From: Bacteroidota bacterium
Lineage (GTDB): Bacteria; Bacteroidota; Bacteroidia; Bacteroidales; Paludibacteraceae
Direction: 5' to 3'
DNA: 64,000 nucleotides
NCBI GenBank assembly: GCA_021779195.1
Contig: JAJYBB010000010.1
Location: 45,199-109,198 of the forward strand
A program made the position numbers and the translations under genes. Below, in pieces: positions 49,477 to 60,432 of the stretch; the first letter of the stretch is position 1; each line of letters starts with the position of its first letter. The notes beneath the pieces were generated by a model. It saw only the letters and a program-made list of their open reading frames with translations, made no database searches and had not been told where the DNA came from.

Positions 49477-52400
49477 ATGTTGACTTTAAAAATCAGTACA
49501 ATTTGTTTAAAAATTAAACCTTCAAATTTTAATTTGAAAAGTACTTTAATATGGTTTAGTATCTTTTCGAGTTTATATTTGAGAGCACAGACGAATGACT
49601 ACCAAGAATTTAACAACATAACTTTATATCCGAATGCATCAATGATTTATTGTTTTGTGCAGGATGCGCAAAAGATAGTTTGGTTAGGTACCGATAAAGG
49701 ATTATTCAGCTACGATGGCTATTCCATTCAATCACATCAATTTTCAATTAAAGTAAATAAAAACCGCACAAACACAAAAATTAACTGTGGATTATTCATA
49801 GATGCAAACCACCTATATCTGGGAGCCGATAACGGCATGCTCATTTACAATATCCATAATGACCAATATGAAGCAAATCCCATAATTTTCCCCCAAGATA
49901 TCCGGTCATTGGCACTCGATCATCAAAAATTATGGATTGGAACGTTACAAGGATTATTTTGTTATTCGTTGACCAATCATTCGATTGAAAACTTTAGTTC
50001 AAAAAAAAAATATGGAATACCCCACCCTACAATTTACTCAATTATTATTACACAAAAAAAAGACATATTCGTGGGTACATACAACGGACTTTGTTTTAAA
50101 ACACCGGAGGAAACCAAATTCCGTATAATACATTTACCCGTTTTATCATCCAAAAATAGTTTATTAGTCAATTCATTACTCGAAGATACTGCTCAACATT
50201 GCATTTGGGTCGGTACCGAAGGGTATTTATTCCGTTATTTCTCAGATACTAAAAAAATTGACCGAATCAGTGACTTAGACGGAAATTCGATAAAATCCTT
50301 AGCTCTTGATGCTGATGACAATTTGCTGATAGGAACCGACAATGGTTTATACTGGCTTAACAAAAAAAATAATCTTATCTGGCAGGTAGTACATGATTCA
50401 CGTTATTCAAACTCGTTGATCAATAATATAATTTGGAGCATTTACGTTGACAAAGATAAAAATGCTTGGTTTGGAACTGATTATGGTATATCTATGTTTA
50501 AACACAATAAAAACTATCGCTGGATACCTATTTCTGAAATCACCGGATCGGGTGAAGGGAACCAGTTTCAGACAATTTTTAAAGACTCTCACCAAAACTT
50601 ATGGTTTGGCGGTACAAATGGATTAATTTTAATTGATAATAAGAAGCGAAGCTATTGGTTCAAAATGGACAACAAACGTTTCCAGATATCACATAACCGG
50701 GTTCGCTGCATTTATGAAACTCCTGATCATCAGCTCTGGATAGCAACCGATGGCAGTATAAACCGATTTGATTACAACTTACGAAAATTTATTCATTATA
50801 ACATAGTGGACAGTACCCGAAGCCGAAATGCCAATTGGGCTTACCAAGTTTTGGAAGATAAAAAAGGAAGGCTTTGGGTTGCAAGTTGTTTGGGAGGAAT
50901 ATTTGTTGTTAATAAAACAAAACTGCTAAAAAACACGTCGAATCCAAATCTGGCAGAACAAAATTTTTATTTTCATCCAGGAAAAAACAGTCTGTCAGAT
51001 AATTACATTACACATATAGTCAGTGATTTAAGCGGGAATGTGTGGGCATTGACGTACAACAATCAATTAAATAAAATAGATTCGAAAACCGGGAATGTAA
51101 CAAAAATGCAGATATTACCAGACAGCTATCAACTTTCGAATGGAAATGTTTACAGTTTAATCAGCGACCGTGAGGGTATACTTTGGGTTGGTTATAATGG
51201 TGGACTCGCTCGAATCGATCCACGAAGTAATAAAGTACAACAAATCAATTTTGAAGGGCTTAAAAACAACCGCATTCGATTGCTGACTGAAGAAAATAAT
51301 CATATCTGGATTATTGGTTCATCTGGAACATACGTTTTAAATAAAAAGAATTTCAATATTCAATATGTCAACGTATTAAACAAGGATTATTCAAGTAGTT
51401 TTTACGATTCAAAACAAAATCAAATATATTTAGGAGGAGTGGATGGGTATGTAGTATTTTCTCCTCAAATTTTACAAGAAAAATCAACAGCATCAAAAGT
51501 AATTCTTACTTCCTTCTATGTCAATGATAAAGCATTTATTAATGGGATTGATTACAAAGGAAAAAGCATCCGTTATTTGAGCAAAATAATATTAAATTAC
51601 AATCAAAATAACCTGAGTTTTGAATGTTCTGATTTGGGATTCTCACCCGAAGAAAATCCCAAATTCAGTTATCGGTTGGAAGGATTGCAAAATGAATGGC
51701 GTATTTTGACAGAAACACGTAATCGCATATCGTACACAAACTTATCTCCGGGAGAATATACACTTTTAGTTGGCAAAGCCAATGCGGAAGGTAAAGTTCA
51801 AAACGGATATGCATCGATGAAAATAAAAATCAAAGCTCCATGGTATTTCAATATATGGAGTAAATTACTCTATTTTATTTTATTAGCCGGATTTGTTTTG
51901 TGGATATATAACTATTTTCACGAAAAGCACATATTAAAAATTGAACGCATTGAAAAGGAAAAATCAATCGAACTCTCAAAATTGAAAATCGATTTTTTCA
52001 CCAATGTTTCTCATGAATTCAAAACTCCGCTCAGCCTGATTATTGGTCCGTTAAGTAAAATAATCATGGAAACAAAACAACCAATTTTAAAGAAACAACT
52101 TTCGCTTGTTCAGCAAAATGCCTTACGATTAAACGAATTGATTCAACAGATAATTGGTTTTGAGCGGTTTGATGAAAATTCTAATAAGAATATTATCCTT
52201 TCTGATGTGGAATTTGTAGAATTTGCACGGAGTATTTTTTCACTTTACGAAACCTCGTTCCGTAATAAAAATATCCAATCTTATTTCAACACTCAGGAAG
52301 AAGAAATTATTGTACAGGTAGATATTTTGAAAATTGAATCGATACTGAACAATCTAATATCAAATGCTTTAAAATACAGCAATGAAGGAGGCGAAGTAAA

Positions 52401-53487
52401 TTTTGAAATTACAATTGATCCTGAAGAAGAGCAAACAATCATTTTAAAATTAACAGATAACGGCATTGGAATACCCTCAGATGAACTCCCTTATGTATTT
52501 GATCGATTTTTCCAGTCGCGTCAAACTAAATTAAATAAAGACAGTTCGGGAATAGGATTATATTTAGTTAAGAATTTTGTAAAATTACATCAGGGAAAAA
52601 TAAAGATTGAATCAGCAGAACGTGTTGGCACAACCGTTGAAGTGAGGATGCCAGTTATTAAAAATGAAACTAAAATTATAGAATCTGATGAAAAAGAGAA
52701 AATTTCATCGACTCAAAAAGTTATTCCTGAAAAATCCATTTTAATTGTAGAAGATAATTTGGAGATAAGTCAGTTTTTGGTAGAAATTTTAAGCCCCATC
52801 TATCATTGCAAAGTTGCCCACAATGGAAAAACGGCTTTAGATCAACTTGTTCATTTAAAACCCGATTTAATAATTGTAGATGTAATGATGCCAATCATGG
52901 ATGGCATTGAATTCACCCGCCAATTAAAAAAACAAAAAAATCAATCGGATATTCCAATGATTATGCTCACAGCCAAAAACGATAAACGTACCGAAGAACA
53001 AAGTATTTCGCTCGGAATTAACATGTTTATTACTAAACCATTCGACACAAACCTATTATTAATGCGTGTGAATCAATTAATTAAATCTAAACAATTCCTT
53101 GAACAAAAAATTAGGTTGGAACAAATTGCTGTTTTGAAACCTATTGAAATTCAATCGACAGATGAACGATTTTTAGATAATTTAACACGTTTAATTGAAG
53201 AAAAAATTGCTGATCCATCTTTAAACGTAAATTACCTGAGCGAAATCACAGGAATCAGCACAAAACAAATTTACCGCAAAATAAAACAACTTACCAGCTT
53301 GACTCCCGTAGATTATATACGTACCATTCGACTTAAAAAAGCCTCCATGCTGCTATTGCAACGAAAATTCTCTGTCGCCGAAATTATGTACATGGTAGGT
53401 TTTTCTAACGCCTCATATTTTTCAAAATGCTTTCAAAATCAATTTGGTAAGACTCCAAAGCAATACATGGAATCCAACAACAATTAA
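49477..53487 (+). CDS. Hybrid two-component system sensor/regulator (HTCS): Reg_prop propeller, Y_Y_Y, His kinase, receiver and AraC HTH
   Basis: Repeated IWVGTxxGL propeller strands; DFFTNVSHEFKTPLSLIIGPL H-box; GIGLYLVKNFVKLHQG; LIVVDVMMPIMDGIEFTRQLK; AraC HTH ending SNASYFSKCFQNQFGKTPKQYM. Track start at GTG 49453 lies in a TATATTTG -7 element, so ATG 49477 is preferred. Confidence 0.96.
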   Translation: MLTLKISTICLKIKPSNFNLKSTLIWFSIFSSLYLRAQTNDYQEFNNITLYPNASMIYCFVQDAQKIVWLGTDKGLFSYDGYSIQSHQFSIKVNKNRTNTKINCGLFIDANHLYLGADNGMLIYNIHNDQYEANPIIFPQDIRSLALDHQKLWIGTLQGLFCYSLTNHSIENFSSKKKYGIPHPTIYSIIITQKKDIFVGTYNGLCFKTPEETKFRIIHLPVLSSKNSLLVNSLLEDTAQHCIWVGTEGYLFRYFSDTKKIDRISDLDGNSIKSLALDADDNLLIGTDNGLYWLNKKNNLIWQVVHDSRYSNSLINNIIWSIYVDKDKNAWFGTDYGISMFKHNKNYRWIPISEITGSGEGNQFQTIFKDSHQNLWFGGTNGLILIDNKKRSYWFKMDNKRFQISHNRVRCIYETPDHQLWIATDGSINRFDYNLRKFIHYNIVDSTRSRNANWAYQVLEDKKGRLWVASCLGGIFVVNKTKLLKNTSNPNLAEQNFYFHPGKNSLSDNYITHIVSDLSGNVWALTYNNQLNKIDSKTGNVTKMQILPDSYQLSNGNVYSLISDREGILWVGYNGGLARIDPRSNKVQQINFEGLKNNRIRLLTEENNHIWIIGSSGTYVLNKKNFNIQYVNVLNKDYSSSFYDSKQNQIYLGGVDGYVVFSPQILQEKSTASKVILTSFYVNDKAFINGIDYKGKSIRYLSKIILNYNQNNLSFECSDLGFSPEENPKFSYRLEGLQNEWRILTETRNRISYTNLSPGEYTLLVGKANAEGKVQNGYASMKIKIKAPWYFNIWSKLLYFILLAGFVLWIYNYFHEKHILKIERIEKEKSIELSKLKIDFFTNVSHEFKTPLSLIIGPLSKIIMETKQPILKKQLSLVQQNALRLNELIQQIIGFERFDENSNKNIILSDVEFVEFARSIFSLYETSFRNKNIQSYFNTQEEEIIVQVDILKIESILNNLISNALKYSNEGGEVNFEITIDPEEEQTIILKLTDNGIGIPSDELPYVFDRFFQSRQTKLNKDSSGIGLYLVKNFVKLHQGKIKIESAERVGTTVEVRMPVIKNETKIIESDEKEKISSTQKVIPEKSILIVEDNLEISQFLVEILSPIYHCKVAHNGKTALDQLVHLKPDLIIVDVMMPIMDGIEFTRQLKKQKNQSDIPMIMLTAKNDKRTEEQSISLGINMFITKPFDTNLLLMRVNQLIKSKQFLEQKIRLEQIAVLKPIEIQSTDERFLDNLTRLIEEKIADPSLNVNYLSEITGISTKQIYRKIKQLTSLTPVDYIRTIRLKKASMLLLQRKFSVAEIMYMVGFSNASYFSKCFQNQFGKTPKQYMESNNN

Positions 53488-53640
53488 ACTTAGATTGTAC
53501 ACCGTGTCTGATTTGTGTTATATTTTGTCCTAAATAAACTTGCTGGCACAAAAAATCATTTGTTTATTTGCATCAACATTTTGAGGCTATTTATTTAGAT
53601 CGGATTGTTGATTTAATTTATTCACCAAATTTAATATTTT

Positions 53641-56613
53641 ATGAAAAGAAGCATTTTTCACTCGAAACATGTTCATCGTTGGTTTGAGTTAGCAGCATTT
53701 ATCTGCATTCCTATTTTCATGCAACTCAATCCGCTCAAAGCGCAATCAAACGGACAAGAAAACATCAGAAAACAAATTACCGGAATGATTGTGGACGAAA
53801 AAGGAGAATCCGTGCCAGGTGTCAACATCATGATTAAAGGAACAAAAATTGGCACCTTATCCGACTTGAACGGCAAATTTGCAATTCAATTGCCAAGTAG
53901 CAAATCCGATCTGGTCATTTCTTTTATCGGATATCAAACTCAAACTTTATCTGTTAGCACAAAAAGCATGGTTAAAGTACAGTTAATACCCGATGCAAAA
54001 CAACTAGACGAACTTATCGTCGTTGGTTACGGAACTCAAAAAGCCAAAGATCTCACTGGCAACATTTCAGTGGTAAGTGCGCATGATTTTGAAAAAGCCC
54101 CACTTACAAATGCTGAAAGTTTGATTGCGAACAAAATTTCGGGTGTGCAGGTTTTACCATTCAGTGGAAAGCCCGGTGCAGGTAGTTCATTCCTCATTCG
54201 GGGTGGTGCATCATTAAGTTCAACAAACGATCCATTAATCGTGATTGATAATGTTCCACTTGAAGGATGGAACGGTGGTCCAGGAATGATTAGTCAAATC
54301 AACCCAAACGATATAGAAAGTTTCACTGTATTAAAAGATGCTTCAGCTTCAGCAATTTACGGTTCAAGAGCTTCGAATGGTGTAATCCTCATCACCACTA
54401 AAAAAGGTGGAAAAGGCAAAATGAAAGTCGATTTTATATCCAACCTAAGAATGCAAAGCCTGCGTGAACAAATTCCTGTGCTTACAGCCGATCAGTACAG
54501 AACTATTGTTTCACAAATCGGTAATCCAATGATTGCTCCAGGCACAGCCAATACCAACTGGCAAAAGGAGATATTTCAGGATGCCTTAGCCCACGATTAT
54601 AACCTTAGCCTCAGCGGACAATTAAAATGGCTTCCTTATCGCATTTCCGGAAGTTATCTGAATCAAAACGGAATTTTAGAAACCGGTAATTACGAACGAG
54701 CAACTGCAGCCATCAATTTAAATCCAAGCTTTTTGAAAAATGCTTTAAAAATCAATGTAAGCCTGAAAGGATCCTACGAAAATGAACGTATTGCCAATGC
54801 TAATGCCATTTGGTCAGCTTCCACCTTTGATCCCACACAGCCTGTCCATGTGACTGATCAAACCTATGGTGGTTATTTTCAGTACACTCAATTTGCATCA
54901 AATCCGGCTCTCACAAATCTCAATCCTGTTGCAATGCTTAATCAGGTAAAAGAAACAAACAAAACATTCCGGAGCGTCGGCAATATTCAAGCTGATTATA
55001 GCATGTTCTTCCTCCCAGATCTACATTTAAATGTAAATGCCGGCTATGATATTTCATCTGCTGAATATAATTATTTTACACCTGCCAATAATTTTGCATA
55101 TAATATAGCCGGTGGAAGAATGTACAATGCAAATCCGAACCGGATTACCAGTAACACGCTTTTTGAATCGTATTTATTTTACAGTAAAACATTACCCAAC
55201 ATCAAAAGCAAGTTTGATGTTACCGCAGGATACTCGTACAACAACTTTCTAACTACCAATTACAGTTACCCGAGCTACAACGCAGCTGATAGCTTAGTTG
55301 CTGGAAGTGTGCCGGTATATCCTTTTGACAAACCCAGTCATTCCATTATTTCCTTTTACGGAAGATTGAATTTCGCATTTCAGGAAAAATATTTACTCAC
55401 AGCTTCCCTTCGTGACGATGCTTCATCACGTTTCGCACAAAAACATCGCTGGGGACTATTCCCATCCATGGCATTGGCATGGAAAATTAAAGAAGAAAAA
55501 TTTTTGAAAAACAATTCTACCATTTCAGATTTAAAATTACGTCTTGGCTTTGGTGTTACCGGTCAACAGGATGGTCTTGCAAACTATTATCCGATTCCAC
55601 GTTATACAACAAGCGGTGCAAATTATCAATACTCTGTAGGAAATTCAGCTTATTACACCGTATGGCCACAAGTGTACAACCCCGATTTGAAATGGGAAGA
55701 AACTTCCACCGCAAATATCGGCATCGATTACGGTTTTTTTGACCACCGAATCACAGGAAGTTTGGATGTATATCAAAAAAACACCAAAGATTTATTAAAC
55801 ACCATTACCATCCCTTATGGTATTAGCTTTGGTTCAACCATGACTAAAAACATCGGTTCAATGATAAATAAAGGTATTGAATTTAATATTAAAGCCATAG
55901 CAATACAAACGAAAGATTTTAATTGGGATTTGAGCTTTAACGGCACCTATAACGAAAATAAAATTACACGCATTAGTACCGGAAATGACAATGGTGTAGG
56001 ACTTTTCAGCGATGCAACTTTAGTGAATACGGTTGGTTTCAGTAGAAACACTTTCTATTTGTATCATCAGGTATATGATCAACAAGGACATCCCATTGAA
56101 GATCAAATGTTTGATGTAAACGGCGATGGACTTACAAACGCCAAAGACAGGTACATAACAGGCAAATCATCATTACCCAAATATATGTTTGGATTCAATA
56201 CTAATCTTCAATATAAAAAATGGAGCATTGGCGCTTCTTTCCATTCGAATATTGGAAATTACATTTATTACAAACCACAGGATAATGCTATTGCAATTAC
56301 AGGATGGTCTACTTCACAGAATCTGAGTACGATGTATTATCAATCTTTATTCAGTCATACAAACCAGTATGAAAATTACAGTGATTATTACTTACAAAAT
56401 GCTTCGTTCCTCAAAATGGATAATGCTTATGTTGCTTACGATTTCGGAAATATTATTCCTAAGGACAACGTGCGGTTAAAGTTAAATGCTTCCGTTCAAA
56501 ATATATTCACCATTACCAAGTTTACAGGTCTTGATCCTGAATCGAACAGCGGAACACAAAATGCATATCCAGTTCCCCGCGTTTTTGCAGTTGGTTTGAA
56601 CCTTAATTTTTAA
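53641..56613 (+). CDS. SusC-like TonB-dependent outer-membrane transporter
   Basis: ITGMIVDEKGESVPGVNIMIKGTKIGTLSDLNGKF; LDELIVVGYGTQKAKDLTGNIS; DASASAIYGSRASNGVILITTKKG. Confidence 0.97.
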   Translation: MKRSIFHSKHVHRWFELAAFICIPIFMQLNPLKAQSNGQENIRKQITGMIVDEKGESVPGVNIMIKGTKIGTLSDLNGKFAIQLPSSKSDLVISFIGYQTQTLSVSTKSMVKVQLIPDAKQLDELIVVGYGTQKAKDLTGNISVVSAHDFEKAPLTNAESLIANKISGVQVLPFSGKPGAGSSFLIRGGASLSSTNDPLIVIDNVPLEGWNGGPGMISQINPNDIESFTVLKDASASAIYGSRASNGVILITTKKGGKGKMKVDFISNLRMQSLREQIPVLTADQYRTIVSQIGNPMIAPGTANTNWQKEIFQDALAHDYNLSLSGQLKWLPYRISGSYLNQNGILETGNYERATAAINLNPSFLKNALKINVSLKGSYENERIANANAIWSASTFDPTQPVHVTDQTYGGYFQYTQFASNPALTNLNPVAMLNQVKETNKTFRSVGNIQADYSMFFLPDLHLNVNAGYDISSAEYNYFTPANNFAYNIAGGRMYNANPNRITSNTLFESYLFYSKTLPNIKSKFDVTAGYSYNNFLTTNYSYPSYNAADSLVAGSVPVYPFDKPSHSIISFYGRLNFAFQEKYLLTASLRDDASSRFAQKHRWGLFPSMALAWKIKEEKFLKNNSTISDLKLRLGFGVTGQQDGLANYYPIPRYTTSGANYQYSVGNSAYYTVWPQVYNPDLKWEETSTANIGIDYGFFDHRITGSLDVYQKNTKDLLNTITIPYGISFGSTMTKNIGSMINKGIEFNIKAIAIQTKDFNWDLSFNGTYNENKITRISTGNDNGVGLFSDATLVNTVGFSRNTFYLYHQVYDQQGHPIEDQMFDVNGDGLTNAKDRYITGKSSLPKYMFGFNTNLQYKKWSIGASFHSNIGNYIYYKPQDNAIAITGWSTSQNLSTMYYQSLFSHTNQYENYSDYYLQNASFLKMDNAYVAYDFGNIIPKDNVRLKLNASVQNIFTITKFTGLDPESNSGTQNAYPVPRVFAVGLNLNF

Positions 56614-56634
56614 TCTTTAAAGAAAATCAAATAT

Positions 56635-58194
56635 ATGAAAATTACAATATACAAATTAAACTCAAAGGTGTTCCTTTTGTTAGCTTTAGCTCTATTCAGC
56701 TTTAGTTCATGTCTAAGCGACTTAGATAAAATGCCTTCTAACGACATTACGGGCACAAAGCAATACAGCACTGTCGAAGGATACAAACAAAGTATGGTTT
56801 CAATCTTTTCGAATTTAGCCTATGGCAGTTTTTTACGGTACTATTGGGGCATGCAGGAATATACTACCGACGAAGCAGTAAGTACTTGGAACGATGATGG
56901 CGGAAATGCAGTATTTCATCAACTGGCATGGAGTGCCGATGCTCCTGCCATTACATATGTCTATTCCACCATGTTGACAACCATTACATATTGCAATAAT
57001 TATTTACTTGAATCGACCGATGCTAAGATTTCAAGTAGAGGATTCAACAGTTCCGAAACAACCCAAATTAAACAATTTAAGGCCGAAGTCCGATATTTAC
57101 GCGCCTATTCGTTTTGGGTATTAATGGATTTATATGGTAATCCACCTTTCCCAACTGAAGAAACTTTAGGTTTTTCAGCTCCGAAACAGATTAAGCGCAA
57201 AGACTTATTTACTTTTATTGAATCTGAGCTGAAAGCAATCGAACCTGATTTGGCACCTGCCAGAACAAATGAATGGGGTCGACCGGATCAAGCTGCCGAT
57301 TGGGCACTGCTGGCACGCATGTATTTAAATGCAAAAATTTATACTGGAACAGAAGACTACACCGATGCTATTACGTTTAGTAAAAAAGTAATTGATGCGG
57401 GTTATTCGTTAGAAAATAATTACAGCTGGTTATTTCTTGGTGACAATCATTTGAATACCAATGAATTTATTTTTACTATCAATTATAATAATTCAAATGA
57501 AACCTGGAATGGTACCAATTTTCTTGCATTGGGTGCTGCGGGTGTTCCTGCTTCAATTAACGGACTATCAGGAAGTTGGAATAACTTCAGAATGACTGAA
57601 CAAATTCCGGCTTTATTTCCTACTGCTGATACAACCGTGGACAAAAGGGCTGAGTTTTATACAACCGGTCAAAACCTTAAAGTGGAAAATATAACTGTTA
57701 GCACTGATGGTTATTCGGCTTACAAATATCGAAATGTAAAAAGAGATGGAAGTATCATTGTACAAAACAATTCGTATAACAACCTATCAGATATTGATTT
57801 TCCTGTATTTCGATTAGCCGAAATGTACCTGATTTATGCTGAATCAGTATTAAGAGGCGGAACAGGAGGCGATATAACTACTGCTTTACAATACATCAAC
57901 AAAATTCGTGGTCGTGCTTATGACAATAATCCGGCATCAACAAAAGGAAATATCACCCAAAATCAACTTACACTCGATTTCATCATTAAAGAAAGAGCAC
58001 GCGAACTTTATTGGGAAGCTCAACGCCGGACAGACTTAGTTCGTTTTAATCTGCTTACAACAGCCGATTATCTCTGGGCTTGGAAAGGGAATGCGTTAGC
58101 AGGAAAAGCGGTAGACAGCAAATACAATATTTTTCCAATTCCAACTTCCGATTTGTTAGCCAATCCAAATCTGGTTCAAAACGATAATTATTAA
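56635..58194 (+). CDS. SusD-like surface glycan-binding lipoprotein
   Basis: Lipobox FSFSSC; AEVRYLRAYSFWVLMDLYGNPPF; FRLAEMYLIYAESVLRGG; RARELYWEAQRRTDLVRF. Confidence 0.97.
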   Translation: MKITIYKLNSKVFLLLALALFSFSSCLSDLDKMPSNDITGTKQYSTVEGYKQSMVSIFSNLAYGSFLRYYWGMQEYTTDEAVSTWNDDGGNAVFHQLAWSADAPAITYVYSTMLTTITYCNNYLLESTDAKISSRGFNSSETTQIKQFKAEVRYLRAYSFWVLMDLYGNPPFPTEETLGFSAPKQIKRKDLFTFIESELKAIEPDLAPARTNEWGRPDQAADWALLARMYLNAKIYTGTEDYTDAITFSKKVIDAGYSLENNYSWLFLGDNHLNTNEFIFTINYNNSNETWNGTNFLALGAAGVPASINGLSGSWNNFRMTEQIPALFPTADTTVDKRAEFYTTGQNLKVENITVSTDGYSAYKYRNVKRDGSIIVQNNSYNNLSDIDFPVFRLAEMYLIYAESVLRGGTGGDITTALQYINKIRGRAYDNNPASTKGNITQNQLTLDFIIKERARELYWEAQRRTDLVRFNLLTTADYLWAWKGNALAGKAVDSKYNIFPIPTSDLLANPNLVQNDNY

Positions 58195-58235
58195 TTCTGA
58201 AATTTATTGTAATTTCAAAAGATCAATATTCAAAT

Positions 58236-59312
58236 ATGAAAAATATGAAAAAGAATATATTACGATTATCAGCCTTATTATTCAGTTTGATACTCATAGC
58301 TTCTTGCACCGATAATGAAGTTAAATATATGGCACAGCTCCCGAAAACCGGTGATTTTAAACTGAAATCAAGTTCCGATTCAATAATTCTGAGAGATACA
58401 ATGGCAAGTACCCACACCGCTATTGCATTCAACTGGGATTCATTGGTTTATAAAGTATCCACGCCGGTTACATTTACCTTGCAAATGGATACAGCCAACG
58501 GAAATTTTGCAAATCCACTCGAAGAGGATATTCCTTTAAACACGTATAAAACAGCATACACCGACTCCATTTTCAATAAAAAGATGCAAAATTTGTTGAA
58601 ATTGAAACCAAATATCGCTTCACATGTTCAGGTACGGGTGAAAGCTAATTTGGCATTTGGAAATTTACCCGTATTTTCGAACACGTTAAATTTATCTGTT
58701 ACTCCTTACAAAATCGCTAAAATTGTATCTTATCTTTATATGCCTGGACCTTTGAGCGGTGGCTGGAATAACTTTACAAATAAATTATGTTCGCGAAACA
58801 ACGATGGAAATTACGAAGGTTATATAAAAGCCAATCAATGGGATAATTTCAAATTTACCACCAAAGCTGATTACACCGGCTCAACTTATGGAAGTAAACC
58901 AAATTCACTTTACACGTTGGATGCTGCTTCTGATCAATGGAATATTTGGTTTGATGCTGCCGGGTATTTCTTAATTAAAGCCGATTTAAACAATATGAAC
59001 TGGAATAAAACTGCTATCAATTCGTTCTGTGTTACCGGAGATTTTAATAACTGGAGTTTAACTGCAAATCCTATGACTTATGATACTGTCAATAAAGTAT
59101 GGACAGCATCATGCACCATCTCGACCATTGGTTACGGCTTTCAAATTATTGGGAATGGTGATTGGGGCTTCAAATATGGCGACAATGACGGTGGTAAAGA
59201 TGCCGGTGAATTGACCTTTGGTGGTGCTAATATCAAACCAACAAGTACTGGCACTAAAACTATAACAATGGATTTAAGTAATCCTGCTCAGTACACTTAT
59301 AAAATTCAATAA
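58236..59312 (+). CDS. SusE/SusF-like outer-membrane glycan-binding lipoprotein
   Basis: Lipobox LILIASC; SusE N-terminal IALNWD-like segment (IAFNWDSLVYKVSTPVTFTLQMD); C-terminal starch-binding-like repeat VTGDFNNWSLTANPMTYD. Confidence 0.88.
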   Translation: MKNMKKNILRLSALLFSLILIASCTDNEVKYMAQLPKTGDFKLKSSSDSIILRDTMASTHTAIAFNWDSLVYKVSTPVTFTLQMDTANGNFANPLEEDIPLNTYKTAYTDSIFNKKMQNLLKLKPNIASHVQVRVKANLAFGNLPVFSNTLNLSVTPYKIAKIVSYLYMPGPLSGGWNNFTNKLCSRNNDGNYEGYIKANQWDNFKFTTKADYTGSTYGSKPNSLYTLDAASDQWNIWFDAAGYFLIKADLNNMNWNKTAINSFCVTGDFNNWSLTANPMTYDTVNKVWTASCTISTIGYGFQIIGNGDWGFKYGDNDGGKDAGELTFGGANIKPTSTGTKTITMDLSNPAQYTYKIQ

Positions 59313-59376
59313 TCTGATCAGACAACAGTTTTTTCAACATAATTTTAAATAGTTGAATAACTGTTGTTTATTCAAT

Positions 59377-60411
59377 ATGAATAAAAAAATGAAAACAATA
59401 ATTTTCACCATTTTGCTGTCAATTTCAATATCAGGATTTTCAACTACAAAACAACCAAAAATTGAACCATTTGCCAAAGGAGCTGATATCAGCTGGTTGC
59501 CACAAATGGAAGCTTCAGGTTATAAATTTTACAACGAAAAAGGAAAACCTGAAGATTGTTTAAAAATTTTGAAAAATTACGGCATTAATACCATTAGATT
59601 ACGAACCTTTGTAAATCCGAATGAAAACAGAGCCAGCGGACATTGCAGCAAAGATGAAACCATAGACTTGGCAAAAAGAGCAAAAAAAGAAGGCATGCGC
59701 GTAATGATTGACTTTCATTACAGCGATTCTTGGGCTGATCCGAGTAAACAAAGAAAACCCCAAGCATGGGAAGGTTTAAATTTTGAACAATTGAAAAAAA
59801 CATTGTATGATTATACATTCGATGTAATGAAAGCGTTGAAAAAAGCGGGCGTAAATCCAGAATGGGTGCAGGTTGGTAATGAAATTCCTTCCGGAATGAT
59901 TTATCCGGAAGGAAGTACTGATAACTGGTCGCAATTGGTACAACTGATAAATCAGGGCTATGATGCAATTAAAGCCGTGAGCCCTAAAACTAAAGTAATT
60001 CTCCATATCGATCAAGGAAATAATAATGCCCGTTTCCGATGGTGGTTCGATAATGCCACGAAATATGGTGCAAAATATGATGTAATCGGTATGTCATATT
60101 ATCCATACTGGCTCGAAGGTCATCCCGATTATACCTTGTCTATCGATGATTTAGGTAAAAACCTGAAAGATATGGCTTCACGCTATGGCAAAGATGTAAT
60201 GGTGGTTGAAGTTGGCGGAGAGGATGATAAAATTCAAAATACATACAATATGCTAAAAGCTGTCATAGAAAAAGTGAAGGAAGTACCCCACAATCAAGGA
60301 TTAGGTGTAATTTATTGGGAACCGGAAGGTGCACGTAGCTGGAGTCATTACGCACTAAGTGCATGGGGAAGTGACGGAAAACCGACTAAAGCGATGGAAG
60401 CATTTCGATAG
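59377..60411 (+). CDS. GH53 arabinogalactan endo-beta-1,4-galactanase (copy 1)
   Basis: FAKGADISWLPQMEASGYKFYNEKGKPEDCLKILKNYGINTIRLR; FHYSDSWADPSKQRKP; VQVGNEIPSGMIYPEG; VVEVGGE. ATG at 59377 preferred over the TTG start of the track ORF. Confidence 0.96.
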   Translation: MNKKMKTIIFTILLSISISGFSTTKQPKIEPFAKGADISWLPQMEASGYKFYNEKGKPEDCLKILKNYGINTIRLRTFVNPNENRASGHCSKDETIDLAKRAKKEGMRVMIDFHYSDSWADPSKQRKPQAWEGLNFEQLKKTLYDYTFDVMKALKKAGVNPEWVQVGNEIPSGMIYPEGSTDNWSQLVQLINQGYDAIKAVSPKTKVILHIDQGNNNARFRWWFDNATKYGAKYDVIGMSYYPYWLEGHPDYTLSIDDLGKNLKDMASRYGKDVMVVEVGGEDDKIQNTYNMLKAVIEKVKEVPHNQGLGVIYWEPEGARSWSHYALSAWGSDGKPTKAMEAFR

Positions 60412-60432
60412 TATTCAATATTAACAATAATC

